A DNA stretch of 64,000 nucleotides from Natrialba aegyptia DSM 13077 (GCF_000337535.1 NZ_AOIP01000032.1:218896-282895); one strand, 5' to 3'. Positions 35,588 through 45,669 are shown, numbered from the stretch's first letter. The notes: generated by a model from the letters alone, not told the origin. Made by a program: numbers and translations.

Positions 35588-35609
35588 AGCAGTATACTTA
35601 TATACTGCT
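35588..35609. promoter_or_regulatory. 22-base perfect palindromic operator candidate
   Basis: AGCAGTATA-CTTA-TATACTGCT, 9-base perfect arms. It lies between the divergent HTH regulator and tiaS, about 53 bases upstream of the regulator's TATA box. Size and symmetry fit a dimeric regulator site. Confidence 0.55.
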
Positions 35610-35744
35610 TCCGTTGCGTTGTGATAATTGTTCGTTCCGGCCGCCGCTCCACCGCCGCCGTCCTCGCGGCACCCGTCCCCGCCCCAGGTAACACACGCCG
35701 CCCGCATCGAAAGGCGTTACTCGCCGCCGGCACAACCACCGTCG

Positions 35745-37133
35745 ATGACCGTCGTCGGGATCGACGATACGGACTCCCGCGAACGCGGCATGTGTACGAC
35801 CTACGCCGCCGCGACGATCGCCGAGCGACTGCGCCGCGACGCCGGCGCTTCGATCGATCGCGTTCTCCTCGTCCGGCTCAATCCCGCCGTCGAGTTCAAG
35901 ACGCGCGGAAACGCGGCGCTCGCGATCCACACTGATTGCGACCCCGACCGCGCGTTCGAACTCGCGCGCGCCGAACTCGAGTCGCTCGCGGAAACGCGGG
36001 ACGAACGGACGAACCCGGGGTTGGTCGTCGCCGACGTCCGCCCGGACGCCGACGACCTGCCGGCTGAACTCGGCCGGTTCGCGATGCGGGCGATCCGAGA
36101 ACACCTGTCCATCGAGGAGGCCGGGGCCGTAATCGACGGCTACGGCTACCGGTCGTGGCACGCCGGTAACGGTCGCGGGCGGATCGGCGCGCTGGCCGCG
36201 ATCGGTGCCTGGCGCGCGCTCTCTGCGTGGACCTACGAGTTCATCTCCTATCGCGAGCGGGATCGCTGGGGGACGACGCGAACGGTCGATCCCGAGAGCG
36301 TCTTCGACGCCGCGGAGCGGGGGTATCCTGCGGTCTGGGACACCGTCGACCGCGGCGAGAACGAGACCGTTTGCGTGCCCCACACTCCGGGGCCGATTCT
36401 GCACGGCATCCGCGGGGACGATCCCGATCGGGTCCGTCGGGTCGCCGAACGGATCGAGAGCGAGCCGGTTCGGACGAAGCAGTTGTTCGTCACGAACCAG
36501 GGGACGGACGTGCATCTGCGGGATCTGACTGGGGACGAAGCGGGCGAACGAGCGCAGGAACCGGAGTCAAAAGCCAGCCATACGCCAGTCGAACTGCAGG
36601 ACGGCCGTTCCTATCAGCTCGATGTACGCGTCGCCGAACCGCCCGAAACGCGGCGCGGAGGGCACGTGTTCGTCGACGTGGCTACAGACTCCGACGGAAC
36701 TCGAGTGACGGCCGGCGACGGAGACACTGTTCCCGCTCCGCGGTCACGCCCCACACTCACCTGCGCCGCCTTCGAACCCACGAAACGCTTTCGCGACCGC
36801 ATCCGCGCCCTTCGTCCTGGCGACGACCTCACCGTCTGCGGCGAACTCGCGGGCGGCACCCTCAAACTCGAGAAGTTCGCCGTCCGCGACCTCGTGACCA
36901 CTGAACTCGTCACGCCCACCTGTCCGGACTGCGAGCGGACGATGGAAAGCGCCGGGCGAAATCAGGGGTATCGCTGTCGCGACTGCAAGACGAGTGCGGC
37001 CGGAAAAGAGCGGGTACCGATCGAGCGCTCGCTCGAGCGCGGCTGGTACGAGGTGCCGCCGTGTGCGCGACGACACATCGCGAAGCCGCTGGTTCGAGGC
37101 GGATTCGACGGCCCGATTCACCCGGAGCGCTGA
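35745..37133 (+). CDS. tiaS: tRNA(Ile2) 2-agmatinylcytidine synthetase TiaS
   Basis: A 462-residue archaeal enzyme that attaches agmatine to C34 of tRNA-Ile(CAU) using ATP, so that it reads AUA. The N-terminal catalytic region begins [20 protein letters not shown]; an OB-fold domain (about 300-380) and a zinc ribbon (CPDC ... CRDC) follow, ending in the usual tail. The open frame extends to 35628 through Pro/Ser-rich non-family sequence, so the ATG at 35745 is chosen. Its basic C-terminus and length are normal. Confidence 0.95.
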   Translation: MTVVGIDDTDSRERGMCTTYAAATIAERLRRDAGASIDRVLLVRLNPAVEFKTRGNAALAIHTDCDPDRAFELARAELESLAETRDERTNPGLVVADVRPDADDLPAELGRFAMRAIREHLSIEEAGAVIDGYGYRSWHAGNGRGRIGALAAIGAWRALSAWTYEFISYRERDRWGTTRTVDPESVFDAAERGYPAVWDTVDRGENETVCVPHTPGPILHGIRGDDPDRVRRVAERIESEPVRTKQLFVTNQGTDVHLRDLTGDEAGERAQEPESKASHTPVELQDGRSYQLDVRVAEPPETRRGGHVFVDVATDSDGTRVTAGDGDTVPAPRSRPTLTCAAFEPTKRFRDRIRALRPGDDLTVCGELAGGTLKLEKFAVRDLVTTELVTPTCPDCERTMESAGRNQGYRCRDCKTSAAGKERVPIERSLERGWYEVPPCARRHIAKPLVRGGFDGPIHPER

Positions 37134-37168
37134 TCGCCGGACTCTCCAGGCGGGACGATCAGGGACAG

Positions 37169-37372
37169 TCAGGGCATACTAACGCCGCGGCGCACGAGAA
37201 ACTCGCTTGCGCCCTTGATCTCGACCGGACTGCCGATGATCCGATAGTAGCGCTCGCCCTCCGGAACGATCGTCACGACGAACTCGTCGTCGAGCCGCGG
37301 CTCGAGGTTCTCGAGCGTCTCCCGAGGGAGCACGATCTGCGTACTCTCGCGCAACTGCGACGGATCCGACAT
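37169..37372 (-). CDS. VNG_1110C-type small haloarchaeal protein (67 aa)
   Basis: Starts MSDPSQLRESTQIVLPRETLENL and ends EIKGASEFLVRRGVSMP. The pattern resembles a haloarchaeal family named after Halobacterium VNG_1110C, with an AbrB-like or small beta-rich look. The function is unknown. It is convergent with tiaS (35 bases between stops). Confidence 0.75.
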   Translation of the reverse strand: MSDPSQLRESTQIVLPRETLENLEPRLDDEFVVTIVPEGERYYRIIGSPVEIKGASEFLVRRGVSMP

Positions 37373-37581
37373 TCGTCTAGGGATCGTCTATTCGCACCTC
37401 GTTTATGTGTGTCGAAATTTATTTGTATTGGTGACGGTGTGGCTGGACGACACCGAATACGGACGAACCGCGAGTGATAACTGGGGCTCGCTGGGAGCCC
37501 GTCGTCACCGCATCGCGGTTCCCGCTGCTCGTTCCGTCGCATGGAAAGGGTTTTTCGGGACGACCGGCTGGGTATAGACAA

Positions 37582-38694
37582 ATGGGGCTCGAGGAGGATA
37601 TCGAGGAGATCGAAGACGAAATCGCCAACACCCCCTATAACAAGTCGACCGAGGCACACATCGGTCGCCTCAAGTCCAAGCTCGCGGAGAAAAAGGAAAA
37701 ACTCGAAAACCAGCAATCCGGCTCCGGCGGTGGCGGCGGCTACTCCGTCGAAAAGCACGGCGACGCGACGGTCGCGCTCGTCGGCTTCCCGAGCGTCGGG
37801 AAGTCCTCGATGCTGAACTCGCTGACCAACGCCGAGAGCGAGACGGGGTCCTACGAGTTCACGACGCTCGACGTCAACCCGGGGATGCTCAGCCACCGCG
37901 GGGCGAACATCCAGATGCTCGACGTGCCCGGACTGATCGAGGGGGCGGCGTCGGGCCGCGGCGACGGCAAGCAGGTGCTCGCGGTCGTCCGGAACGCCGA
38001 CCTGATCGTGTTCGTGCTGTCGGTGTTCGAGATCGAGCAGTACGATCGGTTGCGGGAGGAACTGTACGACATTAACATCCGCGTCGACCGAGAGCCGCCG
38101 CGGGTGACGGTGCGGCCGAAGATAAAAGACGGGATCAAGATCACCTCGAGCACCGAGCAGGACCTCGACGAGGAGACGATTTCGGACGTGTTGCGCGACC
38201 AGGGCTACGTCAACGCCGATCTCAACTTACAGGAGAACGTCACGATCGACCGGCTGATCGACGGCCTGATGGAGAATCGGGAGTACATCCCGTCGATCAC
38301 CTGCGTCAACAAGGTCGATCTGATCGAACCGTCCTACAAGGAAACGGTCGACGAGCAACTTCGCGAGCGCGACCTCGATCCCGAGGAGGTGACGTTCATC
38401 AGCGCCGAGAAAGAGAAGGGGCTCGACGCGCTCAAGGATCGAATCTGGAACAACCTCGATCTGATTCGCGTCTACATGGACAAACCCGGTCGCGGCGTCG
38501 ACTGGGAGGAACCGCTCGTGATCGAACGCGGCTCGACCGTCGGTGAGGCGGTCGAGAAACTCGGCGGCGAGATGGAAGAGCGCTTCCGATTCGCCCGCGT
38601 GAGCGGTCCCAGTGCGACCCACGACGAGCAGCAGGTCGGCGAGGGCCACGTGCTCGAGGACGAGGACGTGTTGAAGCTTATTTTACGGCGGTAG
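37582..38694 (+). CDS. drg: DRG family Obg-like GTPase with TGS domain
   Basis: A 370-residue archaeal homologue of eukaryotic developmentally regulated GTP-binding proteins, which associate with ribosomes. It has a helical N-terminus (about 1-55), G1 GFPSVGKSS (near 68-76), G3 DVPGLIEGA, G4 NKVD and a C-terminal TGS domain (about 295-370, VYMDKPGRGVDWEEPLVIERG...). The ATG at 37582 has GGGTTTTTCGGG about 30 bases upstream. The gene is full length and intact. Confidence 0.95.
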   Translation: MGLEEDIEEIEDEIANTPYNKSTEAHIGRLKSKLAEKKEKLENQQSGSGGGGGYSVEKHGDATVALVGFPSVGKSSMLNSLTNAESETGSYEFTTLDVNPGMLSHRGANIQMLDVPGLIEGAASGRGDGKQVLAVVRNADLIVFVLSVFEIEQYDRLREELYDINIRVDREPPRVTVRPKIKDGIKITSSTEQDLDEETISDVLRDQGYVNADLNLQENVTIDRLIDGLMENREYIPSITCVNKVDLIEPSYKETVDEQLRERDLDPEEVTFISAEKEKGLDALKDRIWNNLDLIRVYMDKPGRGVDWEEPLVIERGSTVGEAVEKLGGEMEERFRFARVSGPSATHDEQQVGEGHVLEDEDVLKLILRR

Positions 38695-38792
38695 CGGTCG
38701 ATCCGGCGGTGTCTAGTGCCGACCGTTCCTGGGGTGATGAACAGTCGTTCGCCGGCACGAGACTTACCGGCCGGGCCGTTCTACGACCGCTG

Positions 38793-39818
38793 ATGTCGAA
38801 ACGCCCAACCGGAACGATGGACGTGGATCGACTCCTCGAACTCCGCGTCGCCGACGCCGTGCTTCCGGCTGAGACGGATTCGAATCCGCTCCCGGCCGAT
38901 GCGGATCAGCGCCGCACCGAGAGCGGAGACGAGCGAACGTACATCGTGGACATAACCGACCTCGTCGAGCGCACGGAGCTTCCGTCCGATCCCGTTATCG
39001 ACTGGAACACCGACGACCGAGATGCCGATCCGATGCTCGTCTTCGCACCCCTCCCGCCGGACGAGATCGACGACGCGGCCTTCCCGCGACGAGTCATCGA
39101 GACCGACGACGGAACGTACGCGCCCGTTCCCGACGACCTGCTGCGGGTCGATCCGGACAGCGGACTCGGTATCGACCTGGCGACCTACGATGACGACAAC
39201 CCGCTGCTGTTCGAAGCCGTCGCGACCGACGAGACGATCGGACTCCTCCCGGCCAGGTTCGCCGACGGAACGCCGTTCGACGCCGAGCCGCTCCCTGAAA
39301 CACCGTCCGAAAGCGATCCGGTCGCCGAGGAAACCCTCGCTCACGAGTTCGAGACCGAGGCCGACGCTAACGCCGATACCGAAGCCACAACCAGGGCGAC
39401 GCCGCGCCCCGAAACCGTCGATGCACCGATCGATGCGGAGATCATCGCAACCGTCGTCGACGAAACCGAAACCGCCGAGAGTGAACTCGTCGACGCACTC
39501 GAGACGATCCACCAGCACGACCTCCTGACCATCGAGGATATCGTTCCCGGTCGAGAACCGCTCTCGATCGGCAGCCGCGTCATCTTCCCCGTCCCCGCGG
39601 ACGCCTGGACGGTCGAGGTCGGCGCTGAACTCGACGCCGACGAGGGCGTTCTCGAGGCCGCTCGATCGGCCCACGAGAGACAGGCAAACCGGCTCCTCGA
39701 ACGCGCGGGCGCAACGGACTACCGAGACGAACTCGCGGACGACGAGTTCGCAGTTGCGGTGTCGGTCGAACTGGATACTACCGAATGGAGCAATACTGGC
39801 GATAACGGGAGAGAGTAA
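38793..39818 (+). CDS. Acidic haloarchaeal protein of unknown function
   Basis: 341 residues, very rich in Asp, Glu and Thr, with no membrane segment and no recognisable catalytic motif. A low-complexity Thr/Glu/Ala stretch (about 180-220) separates an N-terminal part with repeated 'DLL..DPDSG' type strands from a C-terminal part ending SVELDTTEWSNTGDNG. Codon bias is typical, so it is a real gene. The start is uncertain: ATGs at 38709, 38793 and 38817 are in frame; 38793 is a compromise. Confidence 0.6.
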   Translation: MSKRPTGTMDVDRLLELRVADAVLPAETDSNPLPADADQRRTESGDERTYIVDITDLVERTELPSDPVIDWNTDDRDADPMLVFAPLPPDEIDDAAFPRRVIETDDGTYAPVPDDLLRVDPDSGLGIDLATYDDDNPLLFEAVATDETIGLLPARFADGTPFDAEPLPETPSESDPVAEETLAHEFETEADANADTEATTRATPRPETVDAPIDAEIIATVVDETETAESELVDALETIHQHDLLTIEDIVPGREPLSIGSRVIFPVPADAWTVEVGAELDADEGVLEAARSAHERQANRLLERAGATDYRDELADDEFAVAVSVELDTTEWSNTGDNGRE

Positions 39819-39912
39819 CTGACACCCCCATGTTCCGCCGATACGGAGGTCGGAGTCCCGTCGACCACAGATGCCGATCCTATTTATAGGGCGACTCGCT
39901 GAGTATGAGCAT

Positions 39913-41649
39913 ATGGCGGAAGCGCTCTCACTCGTGCCACCGTTGCTCGCGATTATGCTCGCGATCGTGACGCGTCGGCCGATCCTGTCGTTGTTCATCG
40001 GGATCTGGTCGGGTGGCGTCATCGCAACCGGGAGTATCGGACTCGGACGAGCGTTCGGTTGGATCGCCGGTTCGATGGCGGATATGTTCCACGCTCAGAT
40101 CCTGATTTTCACGCTGTTGCTCGGATCGGGCGTTGCACTCATCTGGCGACTCGGCGGCGCGACTGCGGTTCGAAACTGGGCTACCGCACGGCTCAAGACC
40201 CAGCGAAAGGCCGGACTCGCGGCCTGGATCCTCGGAATGCTCCTGTTCTTCGACGACTACGCTAATACGGCTATCGTCGGGAGTACGATGCGCGAGATTT
40301 CCGATCAGATGCGGATCTCCCGCGAGAAACTGTCGTACATCGTCGACTCGACGTCCGCACCGGTGGCGACGCTCGGCCTCTCGAGCTGGGTCGCCTTCCA
40401 GCTCTCGATGATCGAAGACGGGTATGCGAGCCTCGTCGACAGCGAGGAGGTCAACGTGGCTGCAGCGGAGACGCCGGATGCGTTCGACACGTTCGCCGCC
40501 TCGATCCCCTTTAACACCTACTCGCTGCTTGCGATCGTGATGGTCGGGATCATCATCATCTCGCGTCGCGACTACGGGGAGATGCTCGGTGCCGAGCACC
40601 GCGCCTGGCAAACCGGGAAAGTCAACCGCGATAATGCACAGCCGTTACAGGAAGCCGAGGACGACCTCCGTGCGCCGATCGAGAAACGACCGATGCTGCG
40701 GACGTTCTTCGCCCCGATCGGCGTGTTGATCGCGGTCGCGCTCTCGGGTGCGTTCTGGACCGGGTACCAGACGTGGCTCACCGACCAGGCCGACGCGGGC
40801 GAGACGACCTCGCTCGTCACCGCGGTAGCCGGTGACGACCTCTTCGCGACGAGTTCGAACGCTGTCGGGGAGTTCATCGACATCCTCGGCAACGGCGACT
40901 TCGCCGCCGCCCTCATCTGGGGCTCGTTCGCGATGGTTGCAACGGCGATCGCAATCGGCATCGTCTACGACCTCTTCGACATCGACGACGGCATCGAGAC
41001 CGTACTCGAAGGATTCCACCTCATGCTCACCGCCGTCACCGTGCTCGTCCTCGCCTGGGCCATCAGCGCCGTCGCCGAGGACCTCGGCACCGGCGACTAC
41101 GTCGCAACCGTCGCGGAGGGCGTCGTCTCGCCCGAACTCCTCCCGATCGCCGTCCTGTTCGTCTCCGCGTTCGTCTCGTTCACCATGGGCTCGTCGTGGG
41201 CGACCATGGGCATCGTCACGCCGACCGCTATCACGGTCGCTTACAACCTCACCGGGAACTTCGAACTGATGCCGATCGTCGTCGGCGCAGTGTTCTCCGG
41301 AGCGATCTTCGGCGATCACACCTCGCCGATCTCGGACACCTCCGTACTCTCCTCGACGTTCACCGGCGCGGACCTCATCGATCACATCCGTACGCAACTG
41401 TACTACGCAAGCACCGTCGCTCTCGTCGTCGTGGTCTGTTACATCCTCAACGGCTACCTCGGCGTTCCGCCCGTCGTCTTCCTCCCCCTCGGCGTGATTC
41501 TGCTCGTCGGCCTCGTCTACGCGTTCTCCGAACTGCAGGGTCTGCTCACGGGCGTCGATCCGAAACCGTCGACCGTCTCGACCGACGCCTCCCGCGACGG
41601 CCGGACCGTCGGGGCGCCCTCCGGTCCCGGCCCCGAAGACGCCGAGTGA
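39913..41649 (+). CDS. NhaC family sodium/proton antiporter (second copy)
   Basis: 578 residues, about 12 helices. NhaC signatures are LLFFDDYANTAIVGSTMR, VSFTMGSSWATMGIVTPTAI and GAIFGDHTSPISDTSVLSS. It is longer and more divergent than the copy at 28527, with a loop of about 70 residues near 220-290 and a polar tail. It exchanges Na+ for H+ (substrate inferred). CTATTTATAGGG (39887-39898) is the promoter; the ATG at 39913 fits the family N-terminus better than the in-frame ATG at 39871. Confidence 0.88.
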   Translation: MAEALSLVPPLLAIMLAIVTRRPILSLFIGIWSGGVIATGSIGLGRAFGWIAGSMADMFHAQILIFTLLLGSGVALIWRLGGATAVRNWATARLKTQRKAGLAAWILGMLLFFDDYANTAIVGSTMREISDQMRISREKLSYIVDSTSAPVATLGLSSWVAFQLSMIEDGYASLVDSEEVNVAAAETPDAFDTFAASIPFNTYSLLAIVMVGIIIISRRDYGEMLGAEHRAWQTGKVNRDNAQPLQEAEDDLRAPIEKRPMLRTFFAPIGVLIAVALSGAFWTGYQTWLTDQADAGETTSLVTAVAGDDLFATSSNAVGEFIDILGNGDFAAALIWGSFAMVATAIAIGIVYDLFDIDDGIETVLEGFHLMLTAVTVLVLAWAISAVAEDLGTGDYVATVAEGVVSPELLPIAVLFVSAFVSFTMGSSWATMGIVTPTAITVAYNLTGNFELMPIVVGAVFSGAIFGDHTSPISDTSVLSSTFTGADLIDHIRTQLYYASTVALVVVVCYILNGYLGVPPVVFLPLGVILLVGLVYAFSELQGLLTGVDPKPSTVSTDASRDGRTVGAPSGPGPEDAE

Positions 41650-41697
41650 ACCGCCGCCTTCGCCACGCTTTTTGTACCGCCGAGCGTGATCTCGCGT

Positions 41698-42489
41698 ATG
41701 GACGGCACGCTCGACCACGTAATGCTTCGTGTCGCAGATCTGAACGACTCCCTCGAGTGGTACCAGACCCACCTCGACTACGAGGAGAAAGACCGCCACG
41801 AAGGCGACAGCTTCACCATCGTCTACCTCGGCCCCGAGGATATGCACGAAGACGGCGCGATGCTCGAACTCACCCACAACGAGGACGAGGACGACCTCGA
41901 TGTCGGCGACGCCTGGGGCCACATCGCCGTCCGCGTCCCCGAAGGTGAACTCGAGGACGCCTACCAGCAACTCATGGACAACGGCGTCGAGGACTACCGC
42001 GATCCCGAATCCTGCGGCGGTCGCTACGCGTTCGTCAAGGACCCCGACGGCCACGAGATCGAGATCGTTCAGCGCGATCAGGGCGCACGCTGGTCGCTCG
42101 ACCACACGATGATCCGAATCGAGGACGCTGACGAGGCACTCGGGTTCTGGACCCGCAAGTTCGAGTACGAACACACCGGTCGCTGGGAAGCCGACTCCTT
42201 CTCGAACTACTTCATGAAACCCGCGGATGCCGCGCCCGAAGAGATGTCCGTCGAACTCACCTACAACTACGACGGGCGAAGTTACGACATGGGCGACGCC
42301 TGGGGCCATCTCTGCGTTCGCGTCGACGACCTCGAAGACGACTGGGACCAGTTGCTGACCCGCGAAACGGCCGACTACCGCGATCCGGAGAGCAACGACA
42401 ACATGTACGCCTTCACGAAGGATCAGGACGGCCACGAGATCGAACTCCTCGAACGCGATCCGAGCGCCGACTCGCTGTTCCCGTTCTAG
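41698..42489 (+). CDS. Double VOC (glyoxalase-like) domain protein
   Basis: 263 residues made of two tandem glyoxalase/VOC domains (about 1-130 and 131-263). Each ends in a near-identical stretch: DYRDPES, YAFVKDPDGHEIEIVQRD and YAFTKDQDGHEIELLERD. Metal-ligand-like His/Glu positions (DHVMLRV, GHIAVRV, HEIEIV) are kept in both halves. It is possibly a methylglyoxal or other lyase/dioxygenase; the thiol cofactor would not be glutathione here. GCTTTTTGTAC lies about 27 bases before the ATG at 41698. Confidence 0.85.
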   Translation: MDGTLDHVMLRVADLNDSLEWYQTHLDYEEKDRHEGDSFTIVYLGPEDMHEDGAMLELTHNEDEDDLDVGDAWGHIAVRVPEGELEDAYQQLMDNGVEDYRDPESCGGRYAFVKDPDGHEIEIVQRDQGARWSLDHTMIRIEDADEALGFWTRKFEYEHTGRWEADSFSNYFMKPADAAPEEMSVELTYNYDGRSYDMGDAWGHLCVRVDDLEDDWDQLLTRETADYRDPESNDNMYAFTKDQDGHEIELLERDPSADSLFPF

Positions 42490-42647
42490 GGATTTCGCAC
42501 GGAACGACTAGTTACCCGAATCGATCTTCTCTCCGATCACTACCGCAACTCGAGGAAGTCAGTTGAAATATACGTCCATTTCTGATATTGCCAGAAGGTG
42601 ATACCTTCAACAACTTTATGCCGACGGCCGTTCGTTCCTCCGGACGA

Positions 42648-44378
42648 ATGGTAACCGGGTGGCGATTTCGAATCGGAAGCGTTTTCGGAGTCATATTCCT
42701 GACATCTCTTGCCGTTACCATCGCCAACCACCCAGTTTCACAAGCACTGTTTACGAGCGCCGTACCGTTGTTCAATCGGCTCGAAGTCACCGTCCTGACC
42801 GGTGAATCGTTCTTCTGGGCGATCCTGTTGAGCGTCTTCGCCGTAACCGGCTGTCTGCTCCCGCTCTATAAACCGCGTCCTCGACGAACCCTCGATACGG
42901 CCCTGTTCGCCCAGAAACGAGTGCTCGTCGCAACGTTCGTTCTCGCAACACTTGGCTACTTCAAGTGGTCACATCGCCTCCCGCGGGCAACGCTCGTGAT
43001 GCTGACCACGATTTTGCTCGTGACGATCCCCGCATTGTTTCTGGCCATCAGACGCCGGCCCGCCGGATCAACCGGCCGGACGCTTATCGTCGGGGACGAT
43101 CTCTCCCAGATCGAAGACATCGCCCCCACCGTCGATGCGGCGCTCGTCGGCTATCTCTGTCCCTCAACCGCGACGACGCTTTCGTTCGACGAGGATCGAT
43201 TCTACGAGGAATCACTGACGGCCGACGGCGGCGTTGCCCTCAGTGATTCGGAACCGGAATCAGAACCGGAACCGGAACCGGAAACAGACACGGACGCGGA
43301 CACGCCACAGCAGCGACAGTCTCACACCCACGTTCACGAACAGCGTTCGAACGCGACTGTGAACTCCTCCACCACCCAAACGCAACAGCAGGCCCAAACC
43401 CAGAGTCAAACGCAGACCCAAGCCCGGACTCAGGCTCAGACCCAGAGCCAGGATCACACACTCACCCACGACCACAACCACAACCACAATCATACCCCCA
43501 ATCAAAATCGCAGCCCCGACCCACACCACACCCACTCACAGCACGCCAACTCCCACCAGACTACACTCGATACGCTACCCAGACGCGGTGGCCTGTCGAG
43601 ACTCGAGACCGTTCTCGTCGAAGACGACATCGATACGGTCGTTCTTGCCTTCCACCAGCCGGACCGCGCAGAGTTCTTCGGTGCGCTCGATACGTGCCAG
43701 GAACACGGCGTCGGTGTGAAGGTGCATCGTCAGTACGCCGACAGCGTCCTCGTCTCGTCCGGAGCCGTGGACGAACTCGTCGACGTCGACCTCGAACCGT
43801 GGGATCCGTTCGATCACTTCTTCAAGCGCGTCTTCGACGTGACCTTTGCGCTGATCGGACTCGTCGTGTTCGCACCGATCATGGTCGCAATCGCGGCCGC
43901 GATCAAACTCGACAGTTCGGGACCGGTGCTCTACAGCCAGGCGCGCACCGCCGGCTTCGGCGAAACGTTTCCCATCTACAAGTTCCGGACGATGATCCCG
44001 GAGGGTGAAACGGCGATACCGACGACCGACGAGGAAAACGACCGAATCACGCGCGTGGGACGCGTCCTCCGGCGGACGCATCTCGATGAACTCCCGCAGC
44101 TCTGGTCGATTCTACTCGGGGAGATGAGTGTCGTCGGTCCGCGGGCAGTCTGGACCGACGAGGAACCGATACTCGAACAGGATGCGCCCGCCTGGCGAAA
44201 ACGCTGGTTCGTCAAGCCGGGACTAACGGGGCTTGCACAGATCAACGGGGCAAAGAGTACCGATCCGAACATGAAACTCCGGTACGATCTCGAGTACATT
44301 CGAACGCAATCGGTCTGGGTCGACTGCCTGATCGTCATCCGGCAAGTCTGGATGGTCATCGACGAGTTCAGAAGCTGA
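42648..44378 (+). CDS. Membrane sugar-phosphate transferase (bacterial sugar transferase family) with Gln/His/Asn-rich insert
   Basis: A 576-residue WcaJ/WbaP-like polyprenyl-phosphate sugar-1-phosphate transferase that would start exopolysaccharide or glycan assembly at the membrane. Four N-terminal helices, a nucleotide-binding-like middle region, then the catalytic domain: FFKRVFDVTFALIGL, GPVLYSQARTG-like segment, YKFRTM, RTHLDELPQLWSILLGEMSVVGPR and GLTGLAQI. Residues about 200-305 are an extreme low-complexity insert (Glu/Pro, then Gln/Thr/Ser, then His/Asn runs). CAACTTTATG (42611-42620) is the TATA box, making the ATG at 42648 the start rather than 42618. Confidence 0.88.
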   Translation: MVTGWRFRIGSVFGVIFLTSLAVTIANHPVSQALFTSAVPLFNRLEVTVLTGESFFWAILLSVFAVTGCLLPLYKPRPRRTLDTALFAQKRVLVATFVLATLGYFKWSHRLPRATLVMLTTILLVTIPALFLAIRRRPAGSTGRTLIVGDDLSQIEDIAPTVDAALVGYLCPSTATTLSFDEDRFYEESLTADGGVALSDSEPESEPEPEPETDTDADTPQQRQSHTHVHEQRSNATVNSSTTQTQQQAQTQSQTQTQARTQAQTQSQDHTLTHDHNHNHNHTPNQNRSPDPHHTHSQHANSHQTTLDTLPRRGGLSRLETVLVEDDIDTVVLAFHQPDRAEFFGALDTCQEHGVGVKVHRQYADSVLVSSGAVDELVDVDLEPWDPFDHFFKRVFDVTFALIGLVVFAPIMVAIAAAIKLDSSGPVLYSQARTAGFGETFPIYKFRTMIPEGETAIPTTDEENDRITRVGRVLRRTHLDELPQLWSILLGEMSVVGPRAVWTDEEPILEQDAPAWRKRWFVKPGLTGLAQINGAKSTDPNMKLRYDLEYIRTQSVWVDCLIVIRQVWMVIDEFRS

Positions 44379-44470
44379 GATAGTGGGGGTACAGCGAAAG
44401 CGAGTCGCTGGCAACCGAATCGGAACACCTATTCCGACGGTTCCGTTCGCTTCTAACGAGTAACGGCCGC

Positions 44471-45085
44471 ATGAGGGGACCGGGAACGGGATGGACTCGC
44501 GTAGTTACAATCGTCGCGGTAGTTGCTGTTCTCGGCGGGCTGTTCATCTGGGCGGGGACGATGCCGACCGATCCGCTGGAGCAACCGGTATCCGACGAGA
44601 CGGAGGTCCCCGGAGACCGAGGTGCCTACGTCGGATCGACGGTGACGCTCGGTGGGCAGGTCGTCGAGACCGATCCGGTCGTCATCGCGACGAGGGCAAG
44701 CGGATACGGGCAGTTCACCGTTATCGGCGCGACCGAAGCGCTACAGAATACGGACGGGCCACTCGAACGTGGCGATCACGTCACCGCGTACGGCACGCTC
44801 GAGGACGAGTCCACGCTCGTCGCCGAACGAACGCTGACGCGCGAGCCAAGCGAGACAGGGTACATGTATCTCGTTTCGTTCCTCGGCGGGCTGTGGGTAG
44901 TCGGTCGGTTCGTTCGTGGCTGGCGGTTCGACTGGGAGACACGCGCGTTCGTCCCGCGAGAGCGCCCCTGGAGTCTTTCGCGTCTGCTCGGCAACAACGA
45001 GCAGCCACGCCGTGACCGGCGAGGTTCTCGTGGCGATCGATCGTCGACCCAGTCAGATCGGACCGGGGGTGATCGGCGTGCCTGA
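44471..45085 (+). CDS. Membrane-anchored OB-fold-like protein
   Basis: 204 residues: a first helix (about 11-28), an extracytoplasmic beta domain (GSTVTLGGQVVETDPVVI ... GDHVTAYGTLEDESTLVAE) resembling OB-fold proteins, a second helix (about 135-152) and an Arg/Asp/Ser-rich cytoplasmic tail. The stop overlaps the next gene's GTG start by 8 bases, indicating an operon. The function is unknown. Confidence 0.7.
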   Translation: MRGPGTGWTRVVTIVAVVAVLGGLFIWAGTMPTDPLEQPVSDETEVPGDRGAYVGSTVTLGGQVVETDPVVIATRASGYGQFTVIGATEALQNTDGPLERGDHVTAYGTLEDESTLVAERTLTREPSETGYMYLVSFLGGLWVVGRFVRGWRFDWETRAFVPRERPWSLSRLLGNNEQPRRDRRGSRGDRSSTQSDRTGGDRRA

Positions 45086-45593
45086 CGTGCTGACGCACGT
45101 CCTCGTCGGGTACAGCATCGGGACCCTGCTCTCGTTTCGATACGCGTGGCTCCGGCCGGCACACGTAACGCTGGTTATGATCGGGGCACTCTCGCCGGAT
45201 TTCATGAAAATCGATCTGCTCGTTCCGGACGGCCTCGTCGGGTTCCTCCTCGGCATCCCGTTTTCGTGGGCACCGCTGCACACGCTCGTCGGTTCGCTGC
45301 TCGTTGCATTCGTCCTCGGAACGCTGCTCATCGCGCCTGCGCTTCGCTGGCGCGCGTTCGGCCTCTTCGTGATCGGCGCACTCTCTCACCACGTCCTCGA
45401 CGTTGCGCTCGTGACGGCAACGGGCTACTCCTATGCCGTCTTCTGGCCGCTGACGACGTACCGGTTCCCGGCCGCCGACCTCTTCCTGAGTAGTGACCGC
45501 TGGCCGGCACTGGTGGCCGGTGGACTCGCGCTTACAATCTGGCTGGTCAGGCAACGGATCACGACTGCCGAGAACGATCCCTCGCGGCTATAG
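45078..45593 (+). CDS. DUF457/YdjM-type membrane-bound metal-dependent hydrolase family protein
   Basis: 171 residues, about four helices, with the spaced polar residues of the family: HVLVGY, GALSPDFMK, PLHTLVGS and LSHHVLDVALV. The start is a GTG at 45078, chosen because gggggtgatc just upstream is almost a perfect complement of the 16S tail (GGAGGTGATC). It overlaps the preceding gene by 8 bases. Hydrolase activity of the family is predicted, not shown. Confidence 0.78.
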   Translation: MPDVLTHVLVGYSIGTLLSFRYAWLRPAHVTLVMIGALSPDFMKIDLLVPDGLVGFLLGIPFSWAPLHTLVGSLLVAFVLGTLLIAPALRWRAFGLFVIGALSHHVLDVALVTATGYSYAVFWPLTTYRFPAADLFLSSDRWPALVAGGLALTIWLVRQRITTAENDPSRL

Positions 45594-45669
45594 AGACAGA
45601 ACGATAGTCAGCAGATAATCGTCGACCACTCGTCTACAGAAACAGCAGGCCGAGTGCCTCGGGGTCGTT

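Noticed and set aside
40645-42435. 596-codon minus-strand frame opposite the second NhaC and VOC genes
   Set aside because: Both plus-strand genes have clear family motifs and promoters; the antisense frame spans their junction.
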